Of a DNA stretch of 64,000 nt, positions 40,942-50,844 are shown one piece after another; the stretch's first letter is position 1; the number at the start of each line of letters is the position of its first letter. The stretch is taken from positions 293,832-357,831 of the forward strand of contig CAJYVD010000013.1 in the NCBI GenBank assembly GCA_913778495.1, written 5' to 3'. Source of the DNA: an uncultured Pantoea sp. (GTDB lineage: Bacteria; Pseudomonadota; Gammaproteobacteria; Enterobacterales; Enterobacteriaceae). Below the pieces are notes generated by a model. It did not search any database and was not told the origin of the DNA. It saw nothing but the letters and a program-made list of their open reading frames with translations. A program made the position numbers and the translations under genes.

Positions 40942-42057
40942 ATGCAATTTACCATTGTCCAAAGCAATACGGATGTGCCCGCCACAACCGTCACGTTTAA
41001 ACCGCCGGGAGGACGTATCGGTCGTAGCCCTGACAATGACCTGGTGCTACCGGATACGTCACGCGCGATTTCGCGTTTGCAGGCACTGGTGCATCTTTCT
41101 CATGAGGGTGAGTGCCGCCTGACCAACCAGGGCAGCGTGACCGCCGTGGTGGTGAACGGCGAAGTGCTGCCGCGGGGCGTGCAGATCAGGCTGCAGCACG
41201 GGGATACGATTGCCATTGGTGAGTATGGTCTGGAAGTGCGCGACCCGGCCCATCATGATAGCCGCCACGACGATCCGCTGGCCTTCTTCGCCGACAGCAG
41301 TAGCGACCCTTTGGGGCTTACGCTTCCTCCAGAGCAGGTATCAGACGTGATATCCCCGCGAGCAGAAAAACGCAGCGACCCACGTCTGGATATCGATCCT
41401 GCCGAAGATACCACCGCTGCGCTCGCGCCGCTGGCTGATACCGACCGCGACAAGCTCATTGCCGCCCTGTTTGAGGGCATGGGGCTAAATAATCGTCAAT
41501 CCGCCGCCATTACCGAAGAGCAGATGCGGGTGACGGGACGGATGCTTAGCCTGTTTTCACAGGGTACGGTCGCCCTGCTTTCATCCCGCTCGATTCTCAA
41601 GCGCGGCGTGAAAGCCGACATGACCATGATTCTTAACGAAGCCAACAATCCCTTCAAAATTCTGCCTTCGGGCAAAACCGTGCTTATGCAAATTTACCAA
41701 AGCCAAATGCCGGGCTTTATGCCGCCCGAGGCTGCGGTGCGCGACGCGCTGGTGGACCTCCAGGCGCATCAGCTGGGTATGATTGCCGGCATCCGCGCCA
41801 TCATTGCCGCCATGTTGCAATCTTTTAATCCCCAGCGCCTTGAAGACGTCGCTCGGGAAGAAGGCGTATTGCCCAAGCTGCATTTCAGTAGCGGACGCAA
41901 GGCGGCGCTGTGGGACTATTTTTCCCGGCATTACCAGCGCACCGCTGGCGAAATTGAAGATGATTTCCATACGCTGTTTGGCGAAGCCTTCCTGCATGCT
42001 TACGATATGGAAGTTAATCAGTACAAAGACTCACAAACGCGGACCGAAGACGCATGA
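40942..42057 (+). CDS. FHA-domain protein of type VI type (TagH/Fha-like)
   Basis: A 371-residue protein. Residues 1-95 are a forkhead-associated domain with GGRIGRSPDNDLVLPD and SRAISRLQALV; the phosphothreonine-contact Arg and Ser are kept although the usual His of SRxHA is Gln. A linker of about 95 residues, rich in Asp, leads to the type VI FHA C-terminal domain from about 170 (DKLIAALFEGMGL...EVNQYKDSQTRTEDA). FHA proteins bind the phosphorylated form produced by PpkA. Its stop overlaps pppA by four bases. Confidence 0.9.
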   Translation: MQFTIVQSNTDVPATTVTFKPPGGRIGRSPDNDLVLPDTSRAISRLQALVHLSHEGECRLTNQGSVTAVVVNGEVLPRGVQIRLQHGDTIAIGEYGLEVRDPAHHDSRHDDPLAFFADSSSDPLGLTLPPEQVSDVISPRAEKRSDPRLDIDPAEDTTAALAPLADTDRDKLIAALFEGMGLNNRQSAAITEEQMRVTGRMLSLFSQGTVALLSSRSILKRGVKADMTMILNEANNPFKILPSGKTVLMQIYQSQMPGFMPPEAAVRDALVDLQAHQLGMIAGIRAIIAAMLQSFNPQRLEDVAREEGVLPKLHFSSGRKAALWDYFSRHYQRTAGEIEDDFHTLFGEAFLHAYDMEVNQYKDSQTRTEDA

Positions 42058-42830
42058 AAATGATGTTTTCCAGCCGGTGTCAGCAGGGCATGCGTAATGA
42101 AAATCAGGATCGCACCGGCATTGAGTTAAATGAGCATACCGCCTGTTTTCTGGTCTGTGACGGCGTCGCGAGCTTGCCCGGAGGAGAGTTAGCCGCTCAA
42201 ATTGTTCGCGATTCGCTGCTTGAGCAGCTGCGCGACAGCGAAGGCTTTACCCCCGCGATGACCCAGGCGGCGATAGAACAGTGTCAACAAACGCTACTGG
42301 CGGCACAGGGAACAAATCCGAAATATGCCCGCATGAGCACCACGCTAGCAGCCCTGTTTATTGACCGAAAACAGCAACAGGCATGGTGGGCGCATGCAGG
42401 CGACAGTAGGGTTTATCACTTCCGGCACGGGGTGCTTTATCAGGTCACTCGCGACCACAGTCTGGCGCAGCAGTTACATGAAGCAGGCTATGAAAATGCC
42501 GGAATTAACAGTAATTTACTTTATAATGCTCTCGGCGTAGAACCCGCGCAGCCGGTGACGTTTAGCGACGTAATTACCCTGACTGACGGCGATGCTTTTT
42601 TGGTCTGTACCGACGGATTCTGGCTTAACTTGACCACGCAAGAAATGGAACACGCTTTGCGCATGGTCAACGCCTGTGAAGAGTGGCTTACGCTTATGGA
42701 GCAGGCCATCAATCGCAGCGTGAAAAGTGACAATCTTAGCGCCCTCGCGGTGTGGATTGGCGAACCGCAGGAAGCAACGCTGTTTTATTCTCAGGCGGAT
42801 GTGGCACGTTTTCTGCCGACCCGTTATTGA
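42054..42830 (+). CDS. PP2C-type Ser/Thr phosphatase (PppA-like)
   Basis: A 258-residue PPM phosphatase. Metal-binding motifs are visible: RNENQDR at the N-terminus, LVCDGVASLPGGE (the DG motif), WAHAGDSRVYHFR, LVCTDGFW and the C-terminal SDNLSALAVWIG. In type VI post-translational control PppA removes the phosphate that PpkA places on the FHA protein. It overlaps the FHA gene by four bases and precedes an exported unknown protein. Confidence 0.92.
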   Translation: MKMMFSSRCQQGMRNENQDRTGIELNEHTACFLVCDGVASLPGGELAAQIVRDSLLEQLRDSEGFTPAMTQAAIEQCQQTLLAAQGTNPKYARMSTTLAALFIDRKQQQAWWAHAGDSRVYHFRHGVLYQVTRDHSLAQQLHEAGYENAGINSNLLYNALGVEPAQPVTFSDVITLTDGDAFLVCTDGFWLNLTTQEMEHALRMVNACEEWLTLMEQAINRSVKSDNLSALAVWIGEPQEATLFYSQADVARFLPTRY

Positions 42831-42844
42831 TTCCAAGGATCCCT

Positions 42845-43795
42845 ATGAAAGTGTGGTTGTCGGGCTTAGCAATCTTGTTGCTGGCTCTGAATGCGCAAGC
42901 GGATGATTATCGTGTGGTTTACTCACCCAGTCTCTCACTGGAGGTGTATATCGATGATGTCGCGAGCAACGCGCCTGACGCTTGGTGTAAAGAGACGCTG
43001 CCGCTGCGCATTGTGTCGGGCAAAAGCACCGACGCTGCCATACTCACCAGTTTTCTGCCGCGCGTAGGTACGTTGCTGGCCAATCAGTGCGGCTTGCTGG
43101 ATGAAATCCCCTGGCAACTGACCAACAAAGACGGTGCCGTATTAGCCAACGGCAGCGCAGCAAAACTGCAAAATTGGCGTCCGATCATCCTGAACGACGC
43201 CAAAGATCTCGTACGCGCCGACGGTGGCGCTGCGGCCGCGCAATCCGCGCCTGCAGATACCACGCCGCTGCCCCATTTTGCGCTGCCCGCGGGCTGTCAC
43301 TTCCGCACTTGGTGGGATGAAAAAGGTGAATCGCTGTTTATTCCTGATACCCCTCAGCAGCACTGCTCTACCGAAGGCTGGCTGGAGGGGGCAAGCACCA
43401 TGACGCTGACCGGCACCAAAGGTGCGCGTTCCCTCAATGTCATTTTTTATCAGGGCTACCCGCTGGCGGGATTAGCCCTCGGCACGACCCCGTTGGACGT
43501 GGTCTCGGTCAACAACCAGCGCATGATTCTTACCCGCGCAGATGCGACCGGCAGCTGGCTGGTCCTGCCTTTTGATGCGCAGCAGCACGTGTGGCGCTTT
43601 GACGGCACGCTGTTGATTAGCATGAATAAAGGTGCGGCTCAGGATCCTCAGTCCATGCAAAAACGTATTGAAACCTTACGCGGTGCCTGGTCACCGATAT
43701 TTATGCCACAGCAAAAAGTGACAGTGTTACTGATTGACACTCTGCATGCGGATCGCGCCGATCCCACGGTGGGTGCCTGGCGTAACATTAATTAA
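42845..43795 (+). CDS. Exported protein of unknown function in the type VI-like cluster
   Basis: A 316-residue protein with a signal peptide (KVWLSGLAILLLALNAQA, then DDY) starting at ATG 42845 behind AAGGA. The mature part begins YRVVYSPSLSLEVYIDDV and contains several Cys (DAWCKETLPLR, NQCGLLDE, GCHFRTWWDE, QHCSTEGW) that could form disulfides in the periplasm. The C-terminus is QQKVTVLLIDTLHADRADP. I do not recognise the family. It sits 14 bases after the phosphatase and 65 before the kinase, so it may be a periplasmic partner of the kinase's external domain. Confidence 0.7.
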   Translation: MKVWLSGLAILLLALNAQADDYRVVYSPSLSLEVYIDDVASNAPDAWCKETLPLRIVSGKSTDAAILTSFLPRVGTLLANQCGLLDEIPWQLTNKDGAVLANGSAAKLQNWRPIILNDAKDLVRADGGAAAAQSAPADTTPLPHFALPAGCHFRTWWDEKGESLFIPDTPQQHCSTEGWLEGASTMTLTGTKGARSLNVIFYQGYPLAGLALGTTPLDVVSVNNQRMILTRADATGSWLVLPFDAQQHVWRFDGTLLISMNKGAAQDPQSMQKRIETLRGAWSPIFMPQQKVTVLLIDTLHADRADPTVGAWRNIN

Positions 43796-43860
43796 TTAGC
43801 GGTCGTTGCCTGCCGTCACCCCGTGACGCGGCGTTACAGGACGTGTTCAGAGAGTTCACT

Positions 43861-45273
43861 ATGTCGGCAAACGAAAACCATATACCTCACGCCCTCCCTG
43901 CGGGCTACCGGTTTAATGAATTTGAAATCAAGGAAGTGATTGGCGGCGGCGGCTTTGGCATCGTCTACCGTGCATGGGATCATCAACTTGAACGCACCAT
44001 TGCTATCAAAGAGTACATGCCCGTTTCGCTGGCGATGCGCGGCGAAGATCTCTCTCTGGAACTGCGCGGTGACCGTTTTCAAAAACTGTTCAACGCCGGG
44101 CGTAATAGCTTTATCCAGGAAGCGCGCTTACTGGCGCGCTTCAACCACCCCGGCCTGTTGCATGTATTGCGCTTTTGGGAAGAGAACGGCACCGCCTACA
44201 TGGGGACGCTTTACTACAGCGGCATGACGCTGAAAGAGTGGCAAGCCACCCAGCCTGAGAGCATTGAGGAAGCGTGGATCCGCCGCCTGCTTCCCCCGCT
44301 GTTTGGTGCCATTAACACCATCCATACAGCAGGTTATCTCCACCGCGATATCTCGCTCGACAACATTCAGATTCAGGATAATCAGCTGCCGGTATTACTC
44401 GACTTTGGCTCTGCTCGCAAAGAGATCGGTAACCTGTCGGATGAAACCGAGATCATGCTGAAGCCGGGCTTTGCGCCTATTGAGCAATACAGTGAAGAGG
44501 GCGAAATCGAACAAGGCCCGTGGACAGACATCTACGCCTTAGGCGCCGTGCTGCACAGCCTTATCGTAGGGCATGCCCCGCCGGTTAGCGTGGTGCGCTG
44601 CATTGAAGATAATTATCAGCCGCTGGTTGAACGTAAGCCAGCAGGCTATTCGCTGCCGCTGCTGCACGCCATTGATTCGGCATTAGCCATGGCGCCCGGC
44701 GATCGCCCGCAAAGCATCGACGCCTTTGCTCAACTGATCGATTTGCCGGTGAGCGATGTTGAAGCGCTGGTGACCCGAATTCCTCCGGTTGAGGCGCCGT
44801 TACCGGTGGCGGAACCGGTGATGTCGGTGCCGGAACCCCATGTCATTACGGTGAATCATGGTTCCCCCGTGCCAGAGCCGGTGACGACGCGCCATGCGCG
44901 ACGTCTGTCCCCGCCACTGCTGGCTGCCGCCGCCATTGCCCTGCTGGCTGTGGTCGTGGTGGTGTGGAAAAGCCATCGCCCGGCCAACGCGCCGCCCGTG
45001 GCCATCGCTCCCGCGTCAAGTCTGCCTGCAGACGCGCCCGCTGGCGCAGCAACAGCGCCTACTGTGGCCACGGTTTATCTGCGCCTACAGGGTGGCGAGA
45101 ATATTGTCCTGAACGGTGTGGCTAAAGACGTGAAGCCCGCCAGCAGCGGGTTCGCATCGCTAAATTTGGCAGCAGGCAGTTACCGTATTGAAGTGCATCA
45201 GGGTAGCCAGGTGCGCAGTCAATCCTTAACTATTGACCACCCCGGCACCTGGCTGATTAACCCCGGTAATTAA
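43861..45273 (+). CDS. Transmembrane Ser/Thr protein kinase (PpkA-like)
   Basis: A 470-residue protein. The kinase domain (about 17-290) has the glycine loop GGGGFGIVYRA, catalytic Lys50 (AIKEYMP), HRDISLDNIQI from His161 and DFGSAR from Asp181, so it should be active. A Pro-rich linker and one membrane helix (about 352-372, LLAAAAIALLAVVVVVW) lead to a periplasmic domain of about 95 residues with YRIEVHQGSQVRS. In type VI systems PpkA phosphorylates the FHA protein when an envelope signal is sensed. ATG 43861 follows GAGAG; it is the last gene of the cluster and converges on chaC. Confidence 0.92.
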   Translation: MSANENHIPHALPAGYRFNEFEIKEVIGGGGFGIVYRAWDHQLERTIAIKEYMPVSLAMRGEDLSLELRGDRFQKLFNAGRNSFIQEARLLARFNHPGLLHVLRFWEENGTAYMGTLYYSGMTLKEWQATQPESIEEAWIRRLLPPLFGAINTIHTAGYLHRDISLDNIQIQDNQLPVLLDFGSARKEIGNLSDETEIMLKPGFAPIEQYSEEGEIEQGPWTDIYALGAVLHSLIVGHAPPVSVVRCIEDNYQPLVERKPAGYSLPLLHAIDSALAMAPGDRPQSIDAFAQLIDLPVSDVEALVTRIPPVEAPLPVAEPVMSVPEPHVITVNHGSPVPEPVTTRHARRLSPPLLAAAAIALLAVVVVVWKSHRPANAPPVAIAPASSLPADAPAGAATAPTVATVYLRLQGGENIVLNGVAKDVKPASSGFASLNLAAGSYRIEVHQGSQVRSQSLTIDHPGTWLINPGN

Positions 45274-45277
45274 GCCG

Positions 45278-45955
45278 TCAGCGCGCTGCAGACTGGGATT
45301 GTTGCTGCAGCGCCCTGACTTCCGCCGCAAGGCGCGTCAGCGCCTCTTCCTGCATTCCTCGTTTGCCCAGCTCCTGCTCCAGCGAGAACAGATATTGCGC
45401 ATTGGTGCCTAACGGACCGCTGGCCTGGGCTATGAGCGGTGCAATGGTCTGACGGCAAGAATCGGTTTCATAGAGCGGATGGCGCGGGTCCATAATAAAG
45501 ACTAACGCCGTCACGTTGCGCCCATCTTCCAGCGCCAGTTCACACCACGTGGGCAGATAACAGCCGGTGATCATTTCACGTTTCCAGAGCAGCGTCAGCT
45601 CGTCGTGCAGCCGCGCTTCGGGCAGACGAAACGCCAGACCGCTGGTGGTTCCGCCCTCTTTCAGCGCCAGCATGCGTCCGGGGGCGGTCGCAGTGCCTCG
45701 GCCGGCTGTGAGGCGCAGGCAGAATGCGCGGTGCCAGCCCTCAAGCCGCCCGGTTGCAACCTCTTCTGCTTCGAACACCGGATTCCACATCAGTGACCCA
45801 TAGCCAAAAATCCACACCGGACTTTGATCGGGACGGCAAGCCAGCGTGGCGGCCAGCGATGCCGCACGCTGCTCACAGCTCCAGAGCAGGGCATCGTCGA
45901 TATCGCCAAATGAGGTTTTACAATCTGCCTTGAGCAGAAATTCACGGGTTAGCAA
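45278..45955 (-). CDS. chaC: Glutathione-specific gamma-glutamylcyclotransferase ChaC
   Basis: A 225-residue protein of the GGCT fold (E. coli ChaC has 231). The substrate-binding YGSLMWNP motif and the following helix are present, and a conserved acidic residue expected to be catalytic lies in the LTLLWKREM region. ChaC enzymes split glutathione into Cys-Gly and 5-oxoproline in the cytoplasm. It is 230 bases from chaB on the same strand and ends four bases from the kinase stop. Confidence 0.93.
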   Translation of the reverse strand: MLTREFLLKADCKTSFGDIDDALLWSCEQRAASLAATLACRPDQSPVWIFGYGSLMWNPVFEAEEVATGRLEGWHRAFCLRLTAGRGTATAPGRMLALKEGGTTSGLAFRLPEARLHDELTLLWKREMITGCYLPTWCELALEDGRNVTALVFIMDPRHPLYETDSCRQTIAPLIAQASGPLGTNAQYLFSLEQELGKRGMQEEALTRLAAEVRALQQQSQSAAR

Positions 45956-46160
45956 TGCGACCTCCTCAACTGCGCCAGCATCCTCTCGGTCCGATTTGCG
46001 TGTTTAAGGTGAAATAAGCGCGGCGTACGCCGCTAAAGCAGACATTAATGCATTTTTAACAAAAATTTCAACATTGAGCCTGCTCACAGAAAGCAAATAC
46101 TTTGTAAGTAGCATCGGCGATCGCAGGGAGATCTTGAATTGTGCGCGGATAATTTGCGAA

Positions 46161-46179
46161 GCGGGCCACACAGGCCCGC
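46161..46179 (-). terminator. Possible terminator of chaB
   Basis: GCGGGCC and GGCCCGC (7 bp) with a five-base loop, eight bases after the chaB stop; only TT and an AT-rich tail follow on the minus strand. Confidence 0.45.
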
Positions 46180-46186
46180 GATGGGA

Positions 46187-46417
46187 TTAGCGTTTAGGGT
46201 GCCATTTATCGTCGTCACCCTTTTCATACTCGTGTTTTACCGCCGCCCAGGCGACTTTATGCGCCACCTGCTCGCGCGATTCATTACCGCGGCGATCTTC
46301 AGCATCTTTATATTCATCCCAGGCGCTGTTAAACGCGCTTTGATAAATGGTCTGCGCATGTGCGGGCAAAACGTGACGTACGCTATCTGGCAGGTCGTGC
46401 GTTGATGAATAAGGCAT
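46187..46417 (-). CDS. chaB: ChaB family protein
   Basis: A 76-residue protein, the same length as E. coli ChaB, with the family sequence LPDSVRHVLPAHAQTIYQSA and HKVAWAAVKHEYEKGDDDKW. ChaB was named as a regulator of the ChaA cation antiporter; the mechanism is not settled. I start at ATG 46417, behind GGAGG, instead of a longer frame that runs into untypical sequence. It is divergent from chaA across a 357-base gap. Confidence 0.95.
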   Translation of the reverse strand: MPYSSTHDLPDSVRHVLPAHAQTIYQSAFNSAWDEYKDAEDRRGNESREQVAHKVAWAAVKHEYEKGDDDKWHPKR

Positions 46418-46774
46418 ATTTCCTCCGTTTGCGATAACACACATCAAGTTTGGTCAAGGTAGACAAGAATGCAAACAGTGATTTTAATGAGCATTCAACC
46501 TTAAGATTGCTCAAGACAGCCTTTGCGATACTTATTCCTGCCCAATAGCGGCGAATAAAATGGGTTTTATAAAAAATATGAAAAAGCAATTAGCTGAAAT
46601 TATTCGATTAATTGTAAAAATATAAACTATATAACGATTTCAACCGGAAAACGCCATTCAGTAAAAAATCGTAAAAAGTCGGCAGGGAGTATGTTGAAAA
46701 GTTACACTGGTTAACGCGATGCCTTTGTTCTGTCACAGGTGCCTGAATTTGAAATTTTCCATAGGGGATGGTGA
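46418..46774. other. 357-base AT-rich divergent gap chaB / chaA
   Basis: No gene, RNA or repeat recognised. The central part (46540-46640) is strikingly AT-rich (TTTTATAAAAAATATGAAAA). It should hold the promoters of both genes. Confidence 0.5.
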
Positions 46775-47860
46775 ATGCCTACACATGAGAAAACCCGTCA
46801 CACCGAATACTCACTGATATTTCCCGTTATTGCGCTGGCAATCCTCTACTTTTTTGGTGGCCAAACCTCGCTGCTGCCGGTAATTGGCATTAATGCGCTG
46901 GCCTTGGTGGCCATCCTGAGCAGCGCGTTTAGCGTGGTGCGCCACGCGGACGTGCTGGCGCACCGGCTGGGTGAACCCTACGGTTCGCTAATCCTCAGCC
47001 TGTCAGTGGTGATTTTGGAAGTGAGCCTGATCTCCGCCCTTATGGCAACCGGCGACGCCGCGCCTGCTCTGATGCGCGATACACTCTACTCCATCATTAT
47101 GATTGTTACCGGCGGTTTGGTCGGTTTCGCGCTGTTGCTGGGCGGACGTAAATTCGCCACCCAGTACGTGAATCTGGCAGGCGTAAAGCAGTATATGATC
47201 GCCATTTTTCCGCTCGCCATTCTGGTACTGGTGTTCCCAAATGCGTTACCCGGCGGGAATTTCTCCACGGCTCAGGCGTTGATGATCGCCGCACTCTCCG
47301 CAGCAATGTACGGTGTCTTTTTGCTGATCCAAACCAAGACCCATCAAAGTTTGTTCGTGTATGAGCATGAAGATGATGGCGATGATCCTCACCACGGCAA
47401 GCCGTCTGCCCATAGCTCACTGTGGCATACAGCATGGCTGATTGTGCATTTGGTGGCCGTGATCAGCGTGACCAAAATGAACGCGAACCCGCTGGAGTTT
47501 TTACTGACGCAGCTCAATGCGCCACAGCAGTTCACGGGCTTCCTGGTGGCACTACTGATCCTGTCGCCCGAAGGGCTCGGGGCAATTAAAGCGGTGCTCA
47601 TGAACCAAGTGCAACGCGCCATGAACCTGTTTTTTGGTTCCGTGCTGGCCACCATCTCGCTCACCGTACCGGCGGTTTCGATTATCGCCACCTTAACGCA
47701 TCAAGAGCTGATCTTCGGCCTCGAGCCGCCGCAGATGGTGATCATGGCGGCGGCGCTGATCCTGTGCCATATCTCGTTCTCCACCGGCAGAACCAATGTG
47801 CTCAACGGTGCGGCGCATCTGGCGCTGTTTGTCGGCTATCTGATGACCATCATGCTTTAG
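46775..47860 (+). CDS. chaA: Sodium-potassium/calcium:proton antiporter ChaA
   Basis: A 361-residue CaCA-family antiporter (E. coli ChaA has 366) with about ten membrane helices. The paired family motifs are seen: GEPYGSLILSLSVVILEVSL in the first half and LSPEGLGAIKAV in the second, each with the acidic residue that binds the cation. The cytoplasmic loop between halves is very acidic (YEHEDDGDDPHHG). It exports Na+, K+ or Ca2+ at high pH or salt. It starts at ATG 46775 after AGGGGATGGTGA and ends in a shared terminator with kdsA. Confidence 0.93.
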   Translation: MPTHEKTRHTEYSLIFPVIALAILYFFGGQTSLLPVIGINALALVAILSSAFSVVRHADVLAHRLGEPYGSLILSLSVVILEVSLISALMATGDAAPALMRDTLYSIIMIVTGGLVGFALLLGGRKFATQYVNLAGVKQYMIAIFPLAILVLVFPNALPGGNFSTAQALMIAALSAAMYGVFLLIQTKTHQSLFVYEHEDDGDDPHHGKPSAHSSLWHTAWLIVHLVAVISVTKMNANPLEFLLTQLNAPQQFTGFLVALLILSPEGLGAIKAVLMNQVQRAMNLFFGSVLATISLTVPAVSIIATLTHQELIFGLEPPQMVIMAAALILCHISFSTGRTNVLNGAAHLALFVGYLMTIML

Positions 47861-47876
47861 CCACGTACCGCACACA

Positions 47877-47904
47877 AAAAAGGCGCCGTTTTGGCGCCTT
47901 TTCC
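47877..47904. terminator. Bidirectional terminator, chaA / kdsA operon
   Basis: AAAAGGCGCC and GGCGCCTTTT (10 bp) with a four-base GTTT-type loop, with A- and T-runs on both sides, between the convergent stops. Confidence 0.88.
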
Positions 47905-47920
47905 TTTATGACGTTAACGC

Positions 47921-48799
<879 letters not shown>

Positions 48800-49609
48800 T
48801 TAGTGCAGCGTCACCTGTTTTTGTTCAATTGCGTGAATTTGCACTTTGATCATTTCGCTGACCGGGTCTTCGGGACACTGCTCAACGAAGTAAGTGAGAT
48901 CGGTTAGCGCGATATGCTCGCACTCAAGCTGGGCATAGATCAGCCCGCGATCGCGGATTTCATAGGGATCGTCCGGGTCAATCTGCAACAGCACCTGGCT
49001 AACATTGAGCGCCAGCTCCATTTGCTTCTCTTCCATAAGAGCGGCTTTCAGCGTATCCAGCAGCTTGCGCATGACGTGGACCGTTTGCGCTTCATCCAGA
49101 TCGTCATTATAAAGTTTGGCGGTGGGGCTGATGTTGCCTTTCAGCCACACTTCCAGAGTATGGGTATCCAGCGTTTCGCCGTTAAACGGATTGATCAGCC
49201 ACATTTCCCCATCCAGCCAGTCAGCACGCAGGATCAGCTGCGTGGGAAAAATCACTGGCATCAGCGGCAGAGCCAGCTCTTCAGCAATATGCAGCAGGAT
49301 GACCCCCAGCGACACCGCTGTGCCCTGACGCGTGCTTAAAACTTTATCAATCCATAACGTATCGGACAAATTGTAGACGCCGCTGGCGCCGCCAAATCCC
49401 CATTCGCGATAAAACAGCTCAAGCAGCTTTTCCAGCTGCAAATCGGCATCCTGTTCGCTACTTACATATTCACGAGCTTGTTCAACCATGTCGGCCAGCT
49501 GTTGCTGTACAGAAGGCGCAGAAAAATCATGGCGTATGGCGCAGGTCGCGCCAATCACCGCTTCACTGAGCGGCGTAGTACTGTAGTCAATTTGCTCTGA
49601 CGAGGTCAT
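48800..49609 (-). CDS. sirB1: SirB1 family transglutaminase-like protein
   Basis: A 269-residue protein (E. coli YchA/SirB1 has 269) with a transglutaminase-like core (LLELFYREWGFGGASGVYNL...RQGTAVSLGVILLHIAEEL) and C-terminal TPR-like helices. The core lacks an obvious catalytic Cys, so a structural role is likely. Function is unknown. Its start overlaps the sirB2 stop by four bases. Confidence 0.93.
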   Translation of the reverse strand: MTSSEQIDYSTTPLSEAVIGATCAIRHDFSAPSVQQQLADMVEQAREYVSSEQDADLQLEKLLELFYREWGFGGASGVYNLSDTLWIDKVLSTRQGTAVSLGVILLHIAEELALPLMPVIFPTQLILRADWLDGEMWLINPFNGETLDTHTLEVWLKGNISPTAKLYNDDLDEAQTVHVMRKLLDTLKAALMEEKQMELALNVSQVLLQIDPDDPYEIRDRGLIYAQLECEHIALTDLTYFVEQCPEDPVSEMIKVQIHAIEQKQVTLH

Positions 49610-50004
49610 ACAATCCCCAATGTCGGCATTTTGGTTATCGCCAGCCTAATCACTATCAGAGCGACAATGAAAGCGATGAGCGCGGCGATCCAACGGGTCC
49701 CCTTCTTACGCGGGCGACGGCTTAATGCCATGGAACCTAAGGCGATGTAGATGATAACGCCTAACAGCTTCTCAGTCAGCCAGCTTCCTTGCACGGAGAA
49801 AGGATAAAAGTGCGTAATCATTACTAACAGCACGCCGCTCAGCAACAGTACGCTGTCAATAACGTGCGGCACAATGCGCACCCAGCGACGATAAAGCATG
49901 GCTGAATCAGCCATTAACCAGTAAAAACGCAGTAAAAACAGGCTGAGGGTTAGCGCCACCGTTATCAGATGAACGTCCTTGATCAGCGGATACCAGCTGG
50001 CCAT
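49606..50004 (-). CDS. sirB2: SirB2 family inner-membrane protein
   Basis: A 132-residue protein with four membrane helices and the family motifs HLITVALTLSLFLLRFYWL and RIVPHVIDSVLLLSGVLL. Function unknown; conserved next to prmC in enterobacteria. It begins nine bases after prmC and overlaps sirB1 by four bases. Confidence 0.92.
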   Translation of the reverse strand: MASWYPLIKDVHLITVALTLSLFLLRFYWLMADSAMLYRRWVRIVPHVIDSVLLLSGVLLVMITHFYPFSVQGSWLTEKLLGVIIYIALGSMALSRRPRKKGTRWIAALIAFIVALIVIRLAITKMPTLGIV

Positions 50005-50013
50005 GTATCTTCC

Positions 50014-50844
50014 TTAACTATGTTGTCCCAGCGTCACACGCGGGTTACCGCCGTAATCCTTGACGCTGTTTATCTGTTGCAGACCCTGCATTGCCATGAG
50101 ATCGCGCACGGCGCTATCTTGCTGCCAGCCGTGTTCAAGCAGCAACCAGCCGCCCGGTGCCAGCCACTGCGAAGCGTGCTGAATAATAAAACGCAAATCC
50201 GCCAGGCCGGCATCATCAGCCACCAGCGCGCTGCGCGGTTCAAAGCGTACGTCACCCTGCTGCAGGTGGCTGTCTGCGGCATCGATATAAGGAGGATTGC
50301 TGACGATCATATCGAAACGCTGAGCGGGCAGCGCCGCAAACCAGTGGCTAAGGTGAAAAGTCACATTTTGGATGTGCAGGCGTTCGGCGTTTTCTTGCGC
50401 CAACTGGACGGCAGCGGCGATACGATCGCATCCCGTCACCTCACAGTCGGGCCGCTCGCTGGCGATGGCCAGCGCAATGGCGCCGGTGCCCGTGCCCAAA
50501 TCCAGAATCCGCGCGGGTGCTGCGGGCAGATTCTGAAGCGCCTGCTCAACCAGCACTTCGGTATCGGGACGCGGAATCAGGGTCGCCTCGCTGACCCGCA
50601 GCGGCAGCGACCAAAATTCACGCTCACCCACCAGATGAGCAATAGGCTCACCCTGCGCGCGCCGCTCAACCAGCCGCGCAAACCGTTCGGCTTGGTCGGC
50701 TGGCAGTTCGGCGTCATCGAACGCCACCAGCCAACTGCGCGTTTTGCCCGTCACAAAGCCCAATAAAATTTCGGCATCCCGCTTGGGGCTTTCACCGCCT
50801 GCCAGCCGCGCAGTCGCCTGCTGCAACCCCTGCCGAATTTGCAT
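50014..50844 (-). CDS. prmC: Release factor glutamine methyltransferase PrmC (HemK)
   Basis: A 276-residue SAM-dependent methyltransferase (E. coli PrmC has 277) that methylates the Gln of the GGQ motif in release factors. The SAM-binding ILDLGTGTGAIALAI and the glutamine-holding NPPYI are intact, after an N-terminal helical domain that grips the release factor. It overlaps prfA by one base, coupling the enzyme to its substrate. Confidence 0.97.
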   Translation of the reverse strand: MQIRQGLQQATARLAGGESPKRDAEILLGFVTGKTRSWLVAFDDAELPADQAERFARLVERRAQGEPIAHLVGEREFWSLPLRVSEATLIPRPDTEVLVEQALQNLPAAPARILDLGTGTGAIALAIASERPDCEVTGCDRIAAAVQLAQENAERLHIQNVTFHLSHWFAALPAQRFDMIVSNPPYIDAADSHLQQGDVRFEPRSALVADDAGLADLRFIIQHASQWLAPGGWLLLEHGWQQDSAVRDLMAMQGLQQINSVKDYGGNPRVTLGQHS

